A stretch of 53,314 nucleotides of DNA from a virus (IMGVR_UViG_3300033148_005268:1-53314), one strand, 5' to 3'; shown: positions 1 to 9,208, numbered from the stretch's first letter. Notes: a model not told the origin generated them from the sequence alone. Program-made: numbers and translations.

Positions 1-114
1 AGGGTGAAGTTTCGTGTAAGTGGCGAGTTCGGCACAAAGATCATATACGGTACGAACCAGGCCAATGTCCGGGCCGGAAGCGGTGGCGATACCGCTACAA
101 CATCTGAGGTCCGG
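1..114. repeat. Circular junction repeat, left copy
   Basis: Identical to the last 114 bases of the window. Because it lies within one continuous reading frame that crosses the window ends, it is best explained as redundancy of a circular or circularly permuted assembly rather than a functional terminal repeat. Unique length is therefore 53,200 bp. Confidence 0.95.
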
Positions 115-2850
115 GCGAGCGTGAACGAGGACTTCTGGGTCACGCACGACTTAACGCTTAGCAACTGGACTTCATCGACATACTATCTGAATTTCCTGGT
201 TGAGCAGGACCGCGACGGCACGCCCAGCTATAGTGGTAACGCGAATGTCTACACGCTTGAAACCTCGCTCGCGGCAAACAATAACCATCCGATTGCCACA
301 GCTTTGCCGCAGTATGGCCCTGTGCCAAGCAGTAGTGATGATTTCAAGGTCGCTACTAGCGGGGACATCCACGGCGGCGAGGACGCCAGCGACGAGTACA
401 CGTTCACTGGTACGGACTGCATACTCAACCATCAGATTTACCATTCAATCAGCGGCAAGAGCGTTGATTTGTTTTGTATGCAGGGCGATGAACACTCACG
501 GGATACATCGAACCTAAAAAAGTATCGTCGAGCCAGTAAGCGACGACGCGGGTACAACTGCGATGCCCGTTATTACCAGGAGCAGATTCTGTCGAAGCTG
601 CCCATAATGCGCTGGCTCTCGGACCACGACCACGCAGGCGGCAATAATTGCCATAAGTGCGGATCAAGTAATTATCCAAGCGTTAATTACTTGCCGGTGT
701 ACAATGCTACTGATGGAGCACGGGAATGCACGCCATTTCCTGACTTTACAATCCCGGATGACATTCAGCAATACGGCACTGGCGGGGCGGCTACGTATGT
801 GCAAGACGATAATCCGCCGGAGTTTTCCATCTCTTACACGGTCACGTCCGGGGACCCTGGCGATGACGATAACCCGACTGGTATCAATGCTGGTGTGAGC
901 GTAACCTGGGACAGCGGAGCGAGCAGTGGCACAGCGGTTGCCATTGACGACGCAAACAACAGGATGATCATAGAGTTCTCATCTGGCAGCTATCCAGCAG
1001 ACGGCGATGTCATAGTTGGCCCGACTTGGCAGGTTACGCAAAGCGGTAGCATCTCAATTCCAACTTGGAGCGTCTATGGCATTCACCCAGGCATGGTCTT
1101 TCATAGGCTTGCGGTCGTGAATTTTTCGTCTGGCAGCAATGAGCCAACGATTGGTGAAAAGATAACAGACACCACGGCGGGTGGCACGGCGATCTTGCGT
1201 GGGGTGGAGGTTACAACAGGCTCATGGGGCGCGAATAACGCGGGTGGGTGGTTCTGGGTAGAAAGCAAGACCGGTACATTCACATCAGGCAATCCGATTT
1301 CTGGCTCAATAACTGGCTCAATCGCAAATGTCGGCACAAGCGGGCACATAGCTGCTAGTCGTGGGCTTGTGACGAGCGTGTCAGACACGAAAATATATCA
1401 AGATGCCGGTAGCTTTTTGACGGGCCATAAGTGGTATCGCGTGCAGCGATTTGCACTATTCTACACCCAGACATTTGGCAATGCTTTGTTTGTCGTAATG
1501 GATGTCCGAACAAAGCGTGACCCAAATAGAACGCCCTGGGTAGATAAGCTGGACGGCACGGTCTTTGGGCCGCTTCAGGATAGCGCATATAAGGATACCG
1601 TTACAACTACAAGCGGTTGTACCACAACGAGCATCGTCTATACCGGCGATGACCCGGATATTGTGAAATGGGACGGAGTGTATGTGTCGTCGGTTTCCGG
1701 GCTTCAGTATTCGCTTGTTGAAGCGTTGGACACCACGACAAAGACAATCACGCTTTCCTGGGCGCTTGGTGCGGCGCCGGCGTCATCCGTGACAGTAGAA
1801 TTTTATGAGACCGGCGCAAGCGACCACGGCGGCGAATGGTCAGGTGGCACATGGGACACCAGCGGTTTTACTAATGAGCAAGCTGATGCGGCAAACATCA
1901 ACGCTGGCCATATCCAGCGGACGCTTGCTGAGCGAGCTATTAGAGACGCCACAGAAGATTGGCGCGTTGTCTGTGCTGAGACGCCACTGCATCATGGCGA
2001 TGCAGGAAATCAGGATAAGTGGAACGACTGTGACGGAAACTGCACATGGGTTAAGGCGAACCAGACGGCCGATTGGACGCAAGACGGCTCAAGCGATTAC
2101 TGGTATTACAATAATGCAACGCCATTCGGATCTGATCCGCCTGGCGGACTAACTCGTTCAGTGGACGGCCTCGCCGATATGATCCAAGAATATGTCGAAT
2201 GGGACACGGACGCGGCGACAACGCTTGGAACCGATTTGCGGAAATGGACCTGGAACTCATCAACGAAATACGTTTGGGTCTACGCTCCGAACGGCAACCC
2301 GGCAGGGCAGCTTGGCTCATCTCCTGGTAGCAACGAACACGACACGGCAGAATATATCAACATCTACTATCCGGAGTTCTGGAAGCGGGCTTGCACGCGA
2401 AAATACATCATAGAAAAATACGGGGGGTTTAATAGCTTCTGGTTTGGGTCAGATCACCATGTTTTCTTTGAAGATGATGCATCCCATGCTGATGACGGCT
2501 GGCCCTGCCTTGGGGCCTCGCCTCTGCACTGCCACCCGAAAAAATCCCATCAGTCAAAGGCGCAGTTTCTTGTTGACGGTGATACCGTCATTTACGAGCG
2601 CGGGGACGGCGAGGTCGGCGGCTCAACTCCTGTTATGGGCGCAGATCAGATCGGCGGTTTTGCCGTGATGGACTTCCAGAACAGCGACGACAAGGTGGTG
2701 ATAACGGGCTATGAGCGTGATGGTGGCGAGATAGTTCATAGTGGTACAAAGAGTGATTGTACGATGGAGATTATATTCAACCCTATCCTCATTGACGAGG
2801 GCTTCGAGGGCGCCGGTACGGAAGAAACCTGGACGGAGACCACGACTTAG
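1..2850 (+). CDS. Tail/fibre protein with PhoD-like metallophosphatase domain, 3' part
   Basis: This is the C-terminal 949 residues of a 1363-aa protein whose first 414 codons are at 51959-53200. The frame is open across the junction. In full numbering, a calcineurin/PhoD-type metal-binding pattern is visible: SGDIHGG (D536, H538), MQGDEH (576-579), LSDHDHAGGNN (about 621-630) and FGSDHHVFF (1232-1234), with an ALFVVMDVRTKRDP stretch between, as in PhoD phosphodiesterases. A beta-rich insertion separates the middle motifs. PhoD-family enzymes cleave phosphodiesters, including teichoic acids; I infer a virion enzyme acting on a phosphodiester-containing host surface polymer. The protein ends at an amber codon inside a jellyroll domain that continues in frame in the next gene. 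The annotated GTG at base 4 is not a real start. Confidence 0.8.
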   Translation, partial: RVKFRVSGEFGTKIIYGTNQANVRAGSGGDTATTSEVRASVNEDFWVTHDLTLSNWTSSTYYLNFLVEQDRDGTPSYSGNANVYTLETSLAANNNHPIATALPQYGPVPSSSDDFKVATSGDIHGGEDASDEYTFTGTDCILNHQIYHSISGKSVDLFCMQGDEHSRDTSNLKKYRRASKRRRGYNCDARYYQEQILSKLPIMRWLSDHDHAGGNNCHKCGSSNYPSVNYLPVYNATDGARECTPFPDFTIPDDIQQYGTGGAATYVQDDNPPEFSISYTVTSGDPGDDDNPTGINAGVSVTWDSGASSGTAVAIDDANNRMIIEFSSGSYPADGDVIVGPTWQVTQSGSISIPTWSVYGIHPGMVFHRLAVVNFSSGSNEPTIGEKITDTTAGGTAILRGVEVTTGSWGANNAGGWFWVESKTGTFTSGNPISGSITGSIANVGTSGHIAASRGLVTSVSDTKIYQDAGSFLTGHKWYRVQRFALFYTQTFGNALFVVMDVRTKRDPNRTPWVDKLDGTVFGPLQDSAYKDTVTTTSGCTTTSIVYTGDDPDIVKWDGVYVSSVSGLQYSLVEALDTTTKTITLSWALGAAPASSVTVEFYETGASDHGGEWSGGTWDTSGFTNEQADAANINAGHIQRTLAERAIRDATEDWRVVCAETPLHHGDAGNQDKWNDCDGNCTWVKANQTADWTQDGSSDYWYYNNATPFGSDPPGGLTRSVDGLADMIQEYVEWDTDAATTLGTDLRKWTWNSSTKYVWVYAPNGNPAGQLGSSPGSNEHDTAEYINIYYPEFWKRACTRKYIIEKYGGFNSFWFGSDHHVFFEDDASHADDGWPCLGASPLHCHPKKSHQSKAQFLVDGDTVIYERGDGEVGGSTPVMGADQIGGFAVMDFQNSDDKVVITGYERDGGEIVHSGTKSDCTMEIIFNPILIDEGFEGAGTEETWTETTT

Positions 2851-4116
2851 ATGGCAGGGACATTAACATACGACAACACCACCCCGACGCCGCCTGAGGG
2901 CAGCCAGTGCATGATGGCGGAGGTGACTTCGGGCTCCGCGAATGCTTATATCACACGCTCGAGGGTCAATGCCAAGACTAGTTTCGTGCATCAACATCTT
3001 TACGTCGATGCTGAAGGCCTTGCAGACACAGAAGAATTCAAGACCCTTCAGGTCCTTGACTCAAGCGACAACATAGCAGCATATATCAGGATCTATGACG
3101 ACTCCGGCACGCTGAAATACGACTTCTACTGCTACGACGGGAGCCTTACGGCAAAGGTCACAGGGCAAACACTGAGCCTTCAGACTTGGTACGAGTTCGA
3201 GTACAAGTACGACATCGACGGCGAGGCCTGGGAGCTTAGGCTTGACGGAAGCTCAGTAGATAGTGGCAGCATCGGCGGCGCAACGCGCACGCCACGCAAA
3301 GTCAGCACCGGGATCATAGGATGCACGGGCTCCGGCACGACACGGGTCTATATTGATGATGTGGTGTGGCGCACGGATAATTGGCAAAGCGCTTATGTAA
3401 CTTCGGGGTCTCTTGCCCTAAGTGTAATATCCAGCCTAAGTGATACAGCTCTTGCTTCCAGCTCTGGCAGCCTATCTCTTGCGGCCCTGCTGGCACTCTC
3501 GGAAATTGGCTTGGGCTCCACGTATGGCGCTCTTGGGCTAGGAGCGATTTCTACAACCTCACAATCGTCTCTAGCAAGCGCACTATCTTCTTTAACGCTG
3601 TCTGGCATCGCGACCGAGCAGCATATAGGAGTCGCGGATTCTGCCGGCTTATTAAGCCTACAAGCGATCGCAACTATCGCGCAGGTTGGAGCGAATGTGA
3701 TCTTGGCCTCACTAGCTTTAGGTGCATCTGCAGGACAATCGCAGCTTTCAATTGCGACGGCTGTCGGCGACACCACGCTGGCTGGAGGTCTTGGGCTCTC
3801 GAACCAAGGCACAGCGCAAACTCTCGCTACTGTTTCGATGCCAGTCAGTGCGGTAATCACGGAATCCGCAATAGCACAAGCAATAGCAGATACCTCGTTG
3901 GGTGCAATTCTGACCCAGGCCCAAACAGGCTCACTAGGCGCAATAGTCGCAGCGACCTTTGCTGCTGCGGCTCAGGCAGGTCTAATAACCTCTGCCACAA
4001 AGACAGTCACTGTAGCTACGACATTCGACGTCGGCGGCGAAAGCGTGCCGGATACGCTCCTGGATGTCGATGGCAGGCTGTATAGAAGAATCAACGATAA
4101 GTTAATTCCATTATAG
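2851..4116 (+). CDS. Jellyroll plus 20-residue-repeat fibre protein
   Basis: 421 aa in the same frame as the preceding gene, separated from it only by TAG at 2848-2850; the ATG follows immediately. Residues 1-175 are most of a LamG/concanavalin-like jellyroll ending in VYIDDVVW, the same closing motif as IYLDDICV in the N-terminal domain of the upstream protein. Residues about 185-390 are roughly ten imperfect 20-residue repeats rich in Ser, Ala, Leu and Gly (pattern SGSLxLxxIxxxSQxxLAS), probably a repetitive fibre shaft. The C-terminal 30 residues (ending RINDKLIPL) are polar. A weak GGAG lies 12 nt before the ATG, so independent or coupled initiation is possible; amber readthrough would give a 1785-aa fusion. 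Confidence 0.8.
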   Translation: MAGTLTYDNTTPTPPEGSQCMMAEVTSGSANAYITRSRVNAKTSFVHQHLYVDAEGLADTEEFKTLQVLDSSDNIAAYIRIYDDSGTLKYDFYCYDGSLTAKVTGQTLSLQTWYEFEYKYDIDGEAWELRLDGSSVDSGSIGGATRTPRKVSTGIIGCTGSGTTRVYIDDVVWRTDNWQSAYVTSGSLALSVISSLSDTALASSSGSLSLAALLALSEIGLGSTYGALGLGAISTTSQSSLASALSSLTLSGIATEQHIGVADSAGLLSLQAIATIAQVGANVILASLALGASAGQSQLSIATAVGDTTLAGGLGLSNQGTAQTLATVSMPVSAVITESAIAQAIADTSLGAILTQAQTGSLGAIVAATFAAAAQAGLITSATKTVTVATTFDVGGESVPDTLLDVDGRLYRRINDKLIPL

Positions 4117-4129
4117 GAGGACATGCAGA

Positions 4130-4693
4130 ATGCACAACGAAACTAGCGCAAGCATAGGAATGCAAGCAAGCGCAAAACGGAAAGCCACTAATGGCATGCG
4201 AGTCTTCGCAAAAGACATCTTCCATATCACTTGCCGAGACAAGTGCGGCCGTGTCAAATGGACCGACACTGTCGAGAATCTCGTAGTGAATGAGGGCTTG
4301 GACGACTTGCTGGATAAATACTTTAAGGGCTCGTCATACACCGCAGCACATTACGTGGGCCTTACTGACGGCACACCGACGGTCGCGGCTGCTGACACAA
4401 TGGCTAGCCATGCTGGGTGGTCCGAGGTTACGGCTTATGACGAAGCTAATAGGCCGTCATTTACGCCCGGTTCGGTAAGTGGTCAGTCCGTAGACAACTC
4501 AGCCTCTAAGGCCACTTTCACCATCAGCACAAACAGCACCACAATCGGCGGGTGCTTTTTGACTACTGACAACACAAAGAGCGGCACGAGTGGTACTCTC
4601 TATGGCGCAGGGGCTTTTAGTGCTGGCGATAAGACCCTTGACGACAATGACACACTTGAGGTGACCGTGACATGCACTACGTCGGCGAGCTAG
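4130..4693 (+). CDS. Tail-associated protein, unknown
   Basis: 187 aa, 13 nt after the previous gene, with a strong AGGAGGACATGCAGA ribosome site. The N-terminal third is polar (CRDKCGRVKW), followed by NLVVNEGLDDLLDKYF and a Ser/Thr/Gly-rich beta-type C-terminal half (AHYVGLTDGTPTVAAADTM). This looks like the small structural proteins often placed beside phage tail fibres, but no catalytic motif is seen. It ends in TAG, showing that amber is an ordinary stop elsewhere in this operon. The C-terminus overlaps the next gene by 22 nt. Confidence 0.75.
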   Translation: MHNETSASIGMQASAKRKATNGMRVFAKDIFHITCRDKCGRVKWTDTVENLVVNEGLDDLLDKYFKGSSYTAAHYVGLTDGTPTVAAADTMASHAGWSEVTAYDEANRPSFTPGSVSGQSVDNSASKATFTISTNSTTIGGCFLTTDNTKSGTSGTLYGAGAFSAGDKTLDDNDTLEVTVTCTTSAS

Positions 4694-4989
4694 TCCTAGC
4701 TCTAAGCTTGGTCCTCCTTGTTTGGAGCGCCAACACGGAAAGCGACCTGGCTGGCTACCGACTCTACTGGCGGCCATTCGGTGGTCATTGGGAGCAAGTC
4801 TGGCAAGGCACTAGCACGAGCGCAAGGGTTAGCGTCGATGAGGGCGAGCTGGCTGTGGGTGCCTTCGATCTTGCTGGCAACGAGAGCACGCCGAGCAACA
4901 TCGTGCGCTATTTGCGCTGCGATCTCGATGGAGACGGAGATTGCGACGGAATAGACTTGAGTCTATTTGGAAGGAGTTTTGGGAGATGA
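4672..4989 (+). CDS. Exported FN3-like protein with C-terminal dockerin-like repeat
   Basis: 105 aa; GAGG lies 10 nt before the ATG. Residues 5-19 are strongly hydrophobic (signal peptide or anchor), followed by an FN3-like domain with NTESDLAGYRLYWRP and AFDLAGNESTPSN, the usual start and end motifs of bacterial FN3 modules. The last 22 residues contain DLDGDGDCDGIDLSLFGRSF, a single dockerin/EF-hand-type calcium loop. Dockerins dock extracellular proteins on cohesins; a lone half-dockerin may only be a calcium-stabilised cap. It overlaps the next gene by ATGA, suggesting translational coupling and joint export. Confidence 0.72.
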   Translation: MHYVGELVLALSLVLLVWSANTESDLAGYRLYWRPFGGHWEQVWQGTSTSARVSVDEGELAVGAFDLAGNESTPSNIVRYLRCDLDGDGDCDGIDLSLFGRSFGR

Positions 4990-7900
4990 AAAAACTCTTG
5001 CTAATAACGCTTTGCTTCTTGCTCCTGACTAGAGTTGCGTACAGCGCAGAAAGTCTCGACGAGCTTGAAGCCAGAACATCTAGGAAATCAACAAACACGT
5101 TTTACTCTGGGGAGGACTCTGGCAACTACTATATTTGGCAGCCACAGACGGCGATATACAAAGACACCAGCACGAATCACGAGGTATGGATATGGACACA
5201 AACGAATGACAAGTCTACATTAGGAACGCGCTATTCAGCTACAGAATATAACTGGCAACCTTGGAGTGCCGACGGAAAGAGAATCGCCTTTTATCAGGAT
5301 GTTGATACTAACGCATATACAAGATCAGGGCATCCGTGGTTTGTCGCGCGTTCTGACGGTTCATATTGGCGCCCAGCACACGAGTCCGCTGCACGGGCAA
5401 GTACGATGAGATTCTACTACGATTGGTCTCCCATTATCCAGGACGTCGCGTATGCAACTGGTGCAAACTACGATGGCAACACGGGGCTTGACGAAAACGC
5501 TGTTTATCGTGAGGTACATACAGACACCTCGATAACATCGACTTTGATAATAGATATGATTCCTGGAGATACTACGACAGAGCGGCTCGGCGGACTTAAG
5601 GATAGAATTACTGGCGACGGGTTGTACCTTGTTGAAGGCAACTATCTAGAGGACGAACCGTACTATGTGGTTCAGGTCGAGCCTGCAGGATCTAGGCAAC
5701 TAAAAGTAAGCTGGGATCTACCAGCCCTTGATACATATTGGTACAGTACAGTAAACCCAGCCGATGGCCACGCACACGATGAAGGTATTGTAGGCAACTC
5801 CGCACATGGCTATGTAATGTATTTTATGCCTTCCGGTGCTTCTGTATGGTGGAGAATACACCTTTGGGGATCGGATGGCAATGCGCCGAATCACGTGCAG
5901 GACCATACATCTTCTGGCGCACCTGGATACTACTCGTGGTGGAATGATGACGGTCTTGGGTGGGATTGTCCTACCGCTCAAGCCGATAAAGAAGTCCAGG
6001 TGGTTGGTGATGAGTACGGGCAATCTCAAGGAAACTATCCGGCGTTTACAACTGACGCGAGGCTGAGCCATAGTGCATTCGACAGATGGGGGACCCATGT
6101 TGTTTACAGCGACGTAGAAGCATCGCCAATAGGTCCAGCTTGCTTAGATATTGGCAGCTACACAAGAGTAGGCTACAACTCGAATCCTGGCGGAAATCAG
6201 TATTCGTCATACACTGGCTGGAGTGATTATTTCGTGAGCGCCGCAGGGGCTCCTGCTGCTGTTATGGTGGCGACGAAGTATAACTCAACAACTGCTGCAG
6301 ACCACATAACGGTTGGCGAAAGTCACACCAGCACGACAGGTGACTTCCAAAACCCAGGCCAATCACCTGACGGCACCAAGATGGTGTTCAGAACAGATTG
6401 GCTGCAACCCACCTCTGGCAATGCGGACTTGCTGGTGGGTGTTGTGTACTATCCGTATCCACCAGAAATAACGCAGTGTTCTGCTACTGGCGGCACTGTA
6501 ACAACAAGGTTCGACTGGCGTCTTGATCAAGCAAATCCGCGCGGTTATACTACCAGGGGCTGGCCTGATGAAGATGACGATGATCCTCCTCCGCCGCGTG
6601 AAATCGAAAAATTCAGACTATGGCGTTCTTCTGATAAGTCAACGTGGGTGCCAATCGGTACAGTTGATCACAGCATATTCTCCAGGTACGATTTTTCAGA
6701 TGGAACATGGGATGGAAATAGTTACTGGGAGATTACCGATACCCCAGGAAACGGCACTTGGTACTATGCCATAACATCAGTTGAGTGGTCTGGATTGGAG
6801 AGCCGCACATTGAGCAACATTTACTCAATTACTGTCTCTGGCGGCTCGGGCACAGGCTCGCAGGACACTGCATATCCATCTAGCCCCGGGGACCTCGACG
6901 ACATCTCGACATCAGACTTCTATACGTCATTCTCGTCAAGCTATCCAGAGCTGATAAGATATTATAATGTCTACGCAGAGGACGGCTCTGCACCTACGGT
7001 TTCCCAGACGAACAGAATTGCGTCAATATCTGTAAACGCTTGCTCTGATGGATCGTGCTCATGGGTTGATTGGCTTGGAAACACTGGCGGGACTACTCAA
7101 TATGTTGTTACGGCAGTTGACACACAGGGGAATGAGAGTGCTTCAGATTATGTTACTAACCAAGCATACACGCATAAAAAATCTCCTGCTACTGCTGATG
7201 GGCAATACACTATTGAGTGGGATGACATGTCTGCAGCTGGATCAGCGAGCGGGGCAACGTATTACGTTTGTGAAGGCGGAACAGGCGATGGCTCCAGTGC
7301 AGCACAATGTATGGACGATTCTAGTATTTCTTATGATGGCAGCGATACGTATCTACTAAAACGAGGCGACACATTCTGGGGCTCGCAATATTTTTATTGC
7401 ACAACCAACAATGAAACTTGGAGCACTTATGGCTCCGGCGATAGGCCGATTATTACAAGCCGGAAACAGGTAACTGGCTCATGGACAGACGACGGTGCTG
7501 GTAATTATTACATAGACGTTGGTGCCGGCCCCAGTAATTTCTATGCTTCTCCAGCTGGCACAACCTGGGCGGCAGAAGAAACGTATCATGGATCTTCGAC
7601 AACGGACCCAGATGACGGAAAATGGTCATATGTCGGAACGATCATCTATTACGACCCGTCAGATTCAGATCCGGTTCCTGGCTCAGGCGTGTTTCAGTAT
7701 ACACCCGAAGCTTACAACAGGGGAATGAAGTTGACAGGAACGGGCGGCTCGGTCACTGGCATCCGATTTGCTTACTGTGGGATTCACGGTGCTTGGGTTG
7801 ACGGCGAAGCCGGCGTAGCGGCTTCTGCCGACTTTACTGATTGCTATTTTGACCACAACGGTCAGACCACAGTAAGCAAATCGGGGAACGCTATGGGCAA

Positions 7901-8888
7901 CGGCTTATGCTATGAAGAAAAAGCAAGCGGGATCGTCTCAAACTGTATAGCAGAATACAATGAAGATTTTGGGATTAACTGTGAAGAAAACGACGGTGAC
8001 GCGAATAACTACCCATCTTTAATAGTGACCAACTCCACATCCAGATATAACAAAGACACAGGCTTTGTTTGTCAAGGTGAGACAGATGGGCTTGAAACAG
8101 AGATGTCGTATTTATCTCTGACCAACTGCGTTTCTCATGACAATGGACAAAGTGCTGGCCTGAGCGGTCATGGGGTTAAGTTCTTTTGGGGCTATGGAGA
8201 CATTTCAGGCTGTCTCATATATAATAACCATGAGGCTGGCATCTATCTTCAGCGTTGTGAATCTACTACGCTTGAAACGACAATAGAGAACTGCATTATT
8301 TTTGACAACAACCAAGGCTCAAACGCAGACGCAGACGATACTTCTGCGATTACGATCTGGGGCACATATGAACCGACAATGAATATTTATAACAATACCT
8401 TTTACGGTCAAGCTAGGGGATTCAGGAGTGGCGGAACAGCGACAGTGGCATACGTGCTTAACTTCAAGAATAATATATCTGTCGCCCCAACGCTAGCGTT
8501 TGACTTCGATAACCATGACTTGAAGGCTGGCTCTAGTATAGATACCAATTGTTATTGGGATTCTGATGGTGCTGGCGGAAATATAATTGCATATGATCTT
8601 GATGGCATAGGTGGGACTTACACAACGGCACAAATCAGTACATGGAACGCACTTGATGCTATGATTGGTACGGACATTTCTTCCAACCCCCTCTTCATCT
8701 CCAGCTCGCCGAGTCGGGCCTGGCAGTTCAACATAAAATACAAGAGTCCGTGTAGGAGCGCTGGAACGGACCTATCTGGTACATTTACGACAGACTATTA
8801 TGGTACACACCGCCCGATTGGGAGCGGGTGGGATATTGGCGCGATTGAGTGGACGCTGATGCGTTCGCCGCTTGGACGATTTGATTAG
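4986..8888 (+). CDS. Secreted beta-propeller / FN3 / parallel beta-helix protein
   Basis: 1300 aa from ATG 4986 (AAGGAG 9 nt upstream; an upstream in-frame ATG lacks a site). Residues 1-20 (KKLLLITLCFLLLTRVAYS) form a clear Sec signal peptide. Residues about 40-500 carry TolB/WD40-like blades (WSADGKRIAF, GQSPDGTKMVF). Residues about 500-760 contain two FN3-like modules (WYYAITSVEWSGLESRTLSN; VVTAVDTQGNES). Residues about 770-1270 are a right-handed parallel beta-helix with repeated NxxxxYN/NCxxxDN turns, ending in the common GSGWDIGAIEW cap. Beta-helices often bind or cleave polysaccharides. A signal peptide on a gene in a virion operon is unusual; it may act on the host surface rather than in the particle. 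Confidence 0.8.
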   Translation: MKKLLLITLCFLLLTRVAYSAESLDELEARTSRKSTNTFYSGEDSGNYYIWQPQTAIYKDTSTNHEVWIWTQTNDKSTLGTRYSATEYNWQPWSADGKRIAFYQDVDTNAYTRSGHPWFVARSDGSYWRPAHESAARASTMRFYYDWSPIIQDVAYATGANYDGNTGLDENAVYREVHTDTSITSTLIIDMIPGDTTTERLGGLKDRITGDGLYLVEGNYLEDEPYYVVQVEPAGSRQLKVSWDLPALDTYWYSTVNPADGHAHDEGIVGNSAHGYVMYFMPSGASVWWRIHLWGSDGNAPNHVQDHTSSGAPGYYSWWNDDGLGWDCPTAQADKEVQVVGDEYGQSQGNYPAFTTDARLSHSAFDRWGTHVVYSDVEASPIGPACLDIGSYTRVGYNSNPGGNQYSSYTGWSDYFVSAAGAPAAVMVATKYNSTTAADHITVGESHTSTTGDFQNPGQSPDGTKMVFRTDWLQPTSGNADLLVGVVYYPYPPEITQCSATGGTVTTRFDWRLDQANPRGYTTRGWPDEDDDDPPPPREIEKFRLWRSSDKSTWVPIGTVDHSIFSRYDFSDGTWDGNSYWEITDTPGNGTWYYAITSVEWSGLESRTLSNIYSITVSGGSGTGSQDTAYPSSPGDLDDISTSDFYTSFSSSYPELIRYYNVYAEDGSAPTVSQTNRIASISVNACSDGSCSWVDWLGNTGGTTQYVVTAVDTQGNESASDYVTNQAYTHKKSPATADGQYTIEWDDMSAAGSASGATYYVCEGGTGDGSSAAQCMDDSSISYDGSDTYLLKRGDTFWGSQYFYCTTNNETWSTYGSGDRPIITSRKQVTGSWTDDGAGNYYIDVGAGPSNFYASPAGTTWAAEETYHGSSTTDPDDGKWSYVGTIIYYDPSDSDPVPGSGVFQYTPEAYNRGMKLTGTGGSVTGIRFAYCGIHGAWVDGEAGVAASADFTDCYFDHNGQTTVSKSGNAMGNGLCYEEKASGIVSNCIAEYNEDFGINCEENDGDANNYPSLIVTNSTSRYNKDTGFVCQGETDGLETEMSYLSLTNCVSHDNGQSAGLSGHGVKFFWGYGDISGCLIYNNHEAGIYLQRCESTTLETTIENCIIFDNNQGSNADADDTSAITIWGTYEPTMNIYNNTFYGQARGFRSGGTATVAYVLNFKNNISVAPTLAFDFDNHDLKAGSSIDTNCYWDSDGAGGNIIAYDLDGIGGTYTTAQISTWNALDAMIGTDISSNPLFISSSPSRAWQFNIKYKSPCRSAGTDLSGTFTTDYYGTHRPIGSGWDIGAIEWTLMRSPLGRFD

Positions 8889-8913
8889 AGTTGATAAGGA
8901 GCTGTGTAGTACA

Positions 8914-9207
8914 ATGGAGCTTTCATCTGAGGCGGTAGTTGGAGCGGTTACAATACTAGGAGGTGCTGTCGTGTTACTTAATCGTGTAGGCTGGCTTAGG
9001 ATTGGAGGAAATAACAACAACAAGAAAGGGAACGGAAAGTGCCCGGACCCCGACTGTCATGGCAAGGTCATTGAGTGCCATGACACAATGATCTCGATGA
9101 AGGCCTCCATTGAGGGCCTGAGTGATACCCAGAGGTTGCTTTTGGAGAATTACACGGGCGTGAAGGAGGACATCGCGTTTATACGCGGTAAGCTGGAAAG
9201 CAGCTAA
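8914..9207 (+). CDS. Small membrane protein, lysis-region candidate (holin or spanin-like)
   Basis: 97 aa from ATG 8914, with AAGGAG 12 nt upstream. Residues 8-27 (AVVGAVTILGGAVVLLNRVG) form one transmembrane segment, followed by a Lys/Asn-rich linker, a CPDPDC...C cluster and a charged, probably coiled-coil C-terminus. Its position just before the endolysin and its N-in single-span topology suggest a lysis accessory protein, but no holin family is recognisable. Confidence 0.65.
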   Translation: MELSSEAVVGAVTILGGAVVLLNRVGWLRIGGNNNNKKGNGKCPDPDCHGKVIECHDTMISMKASIEGLSDTQRLLLENYTGVKEDIAFIRGKLESS

Positions 9208-9208
9208 G

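Noticed and set aside
1-114. 114-bp direct terminal repeats as functional phage ends
   Set aside because: The repeat lies inside one continuous gene and matches the redundancy expected of a circular assembly; no packaging-site features are near.
2848-2850. Whole-genome amber recoding (code 15)
   Set aside because: Several genes end naturally in TAG (4691, 8886, 16254, 27792) and the long genes have no other in-frame TAG.
5718-6098. Minus-strand frames inside the beta-propeller gene
   Set aside because: They are shadows of a long gene with a signal peptide and ribosome site.
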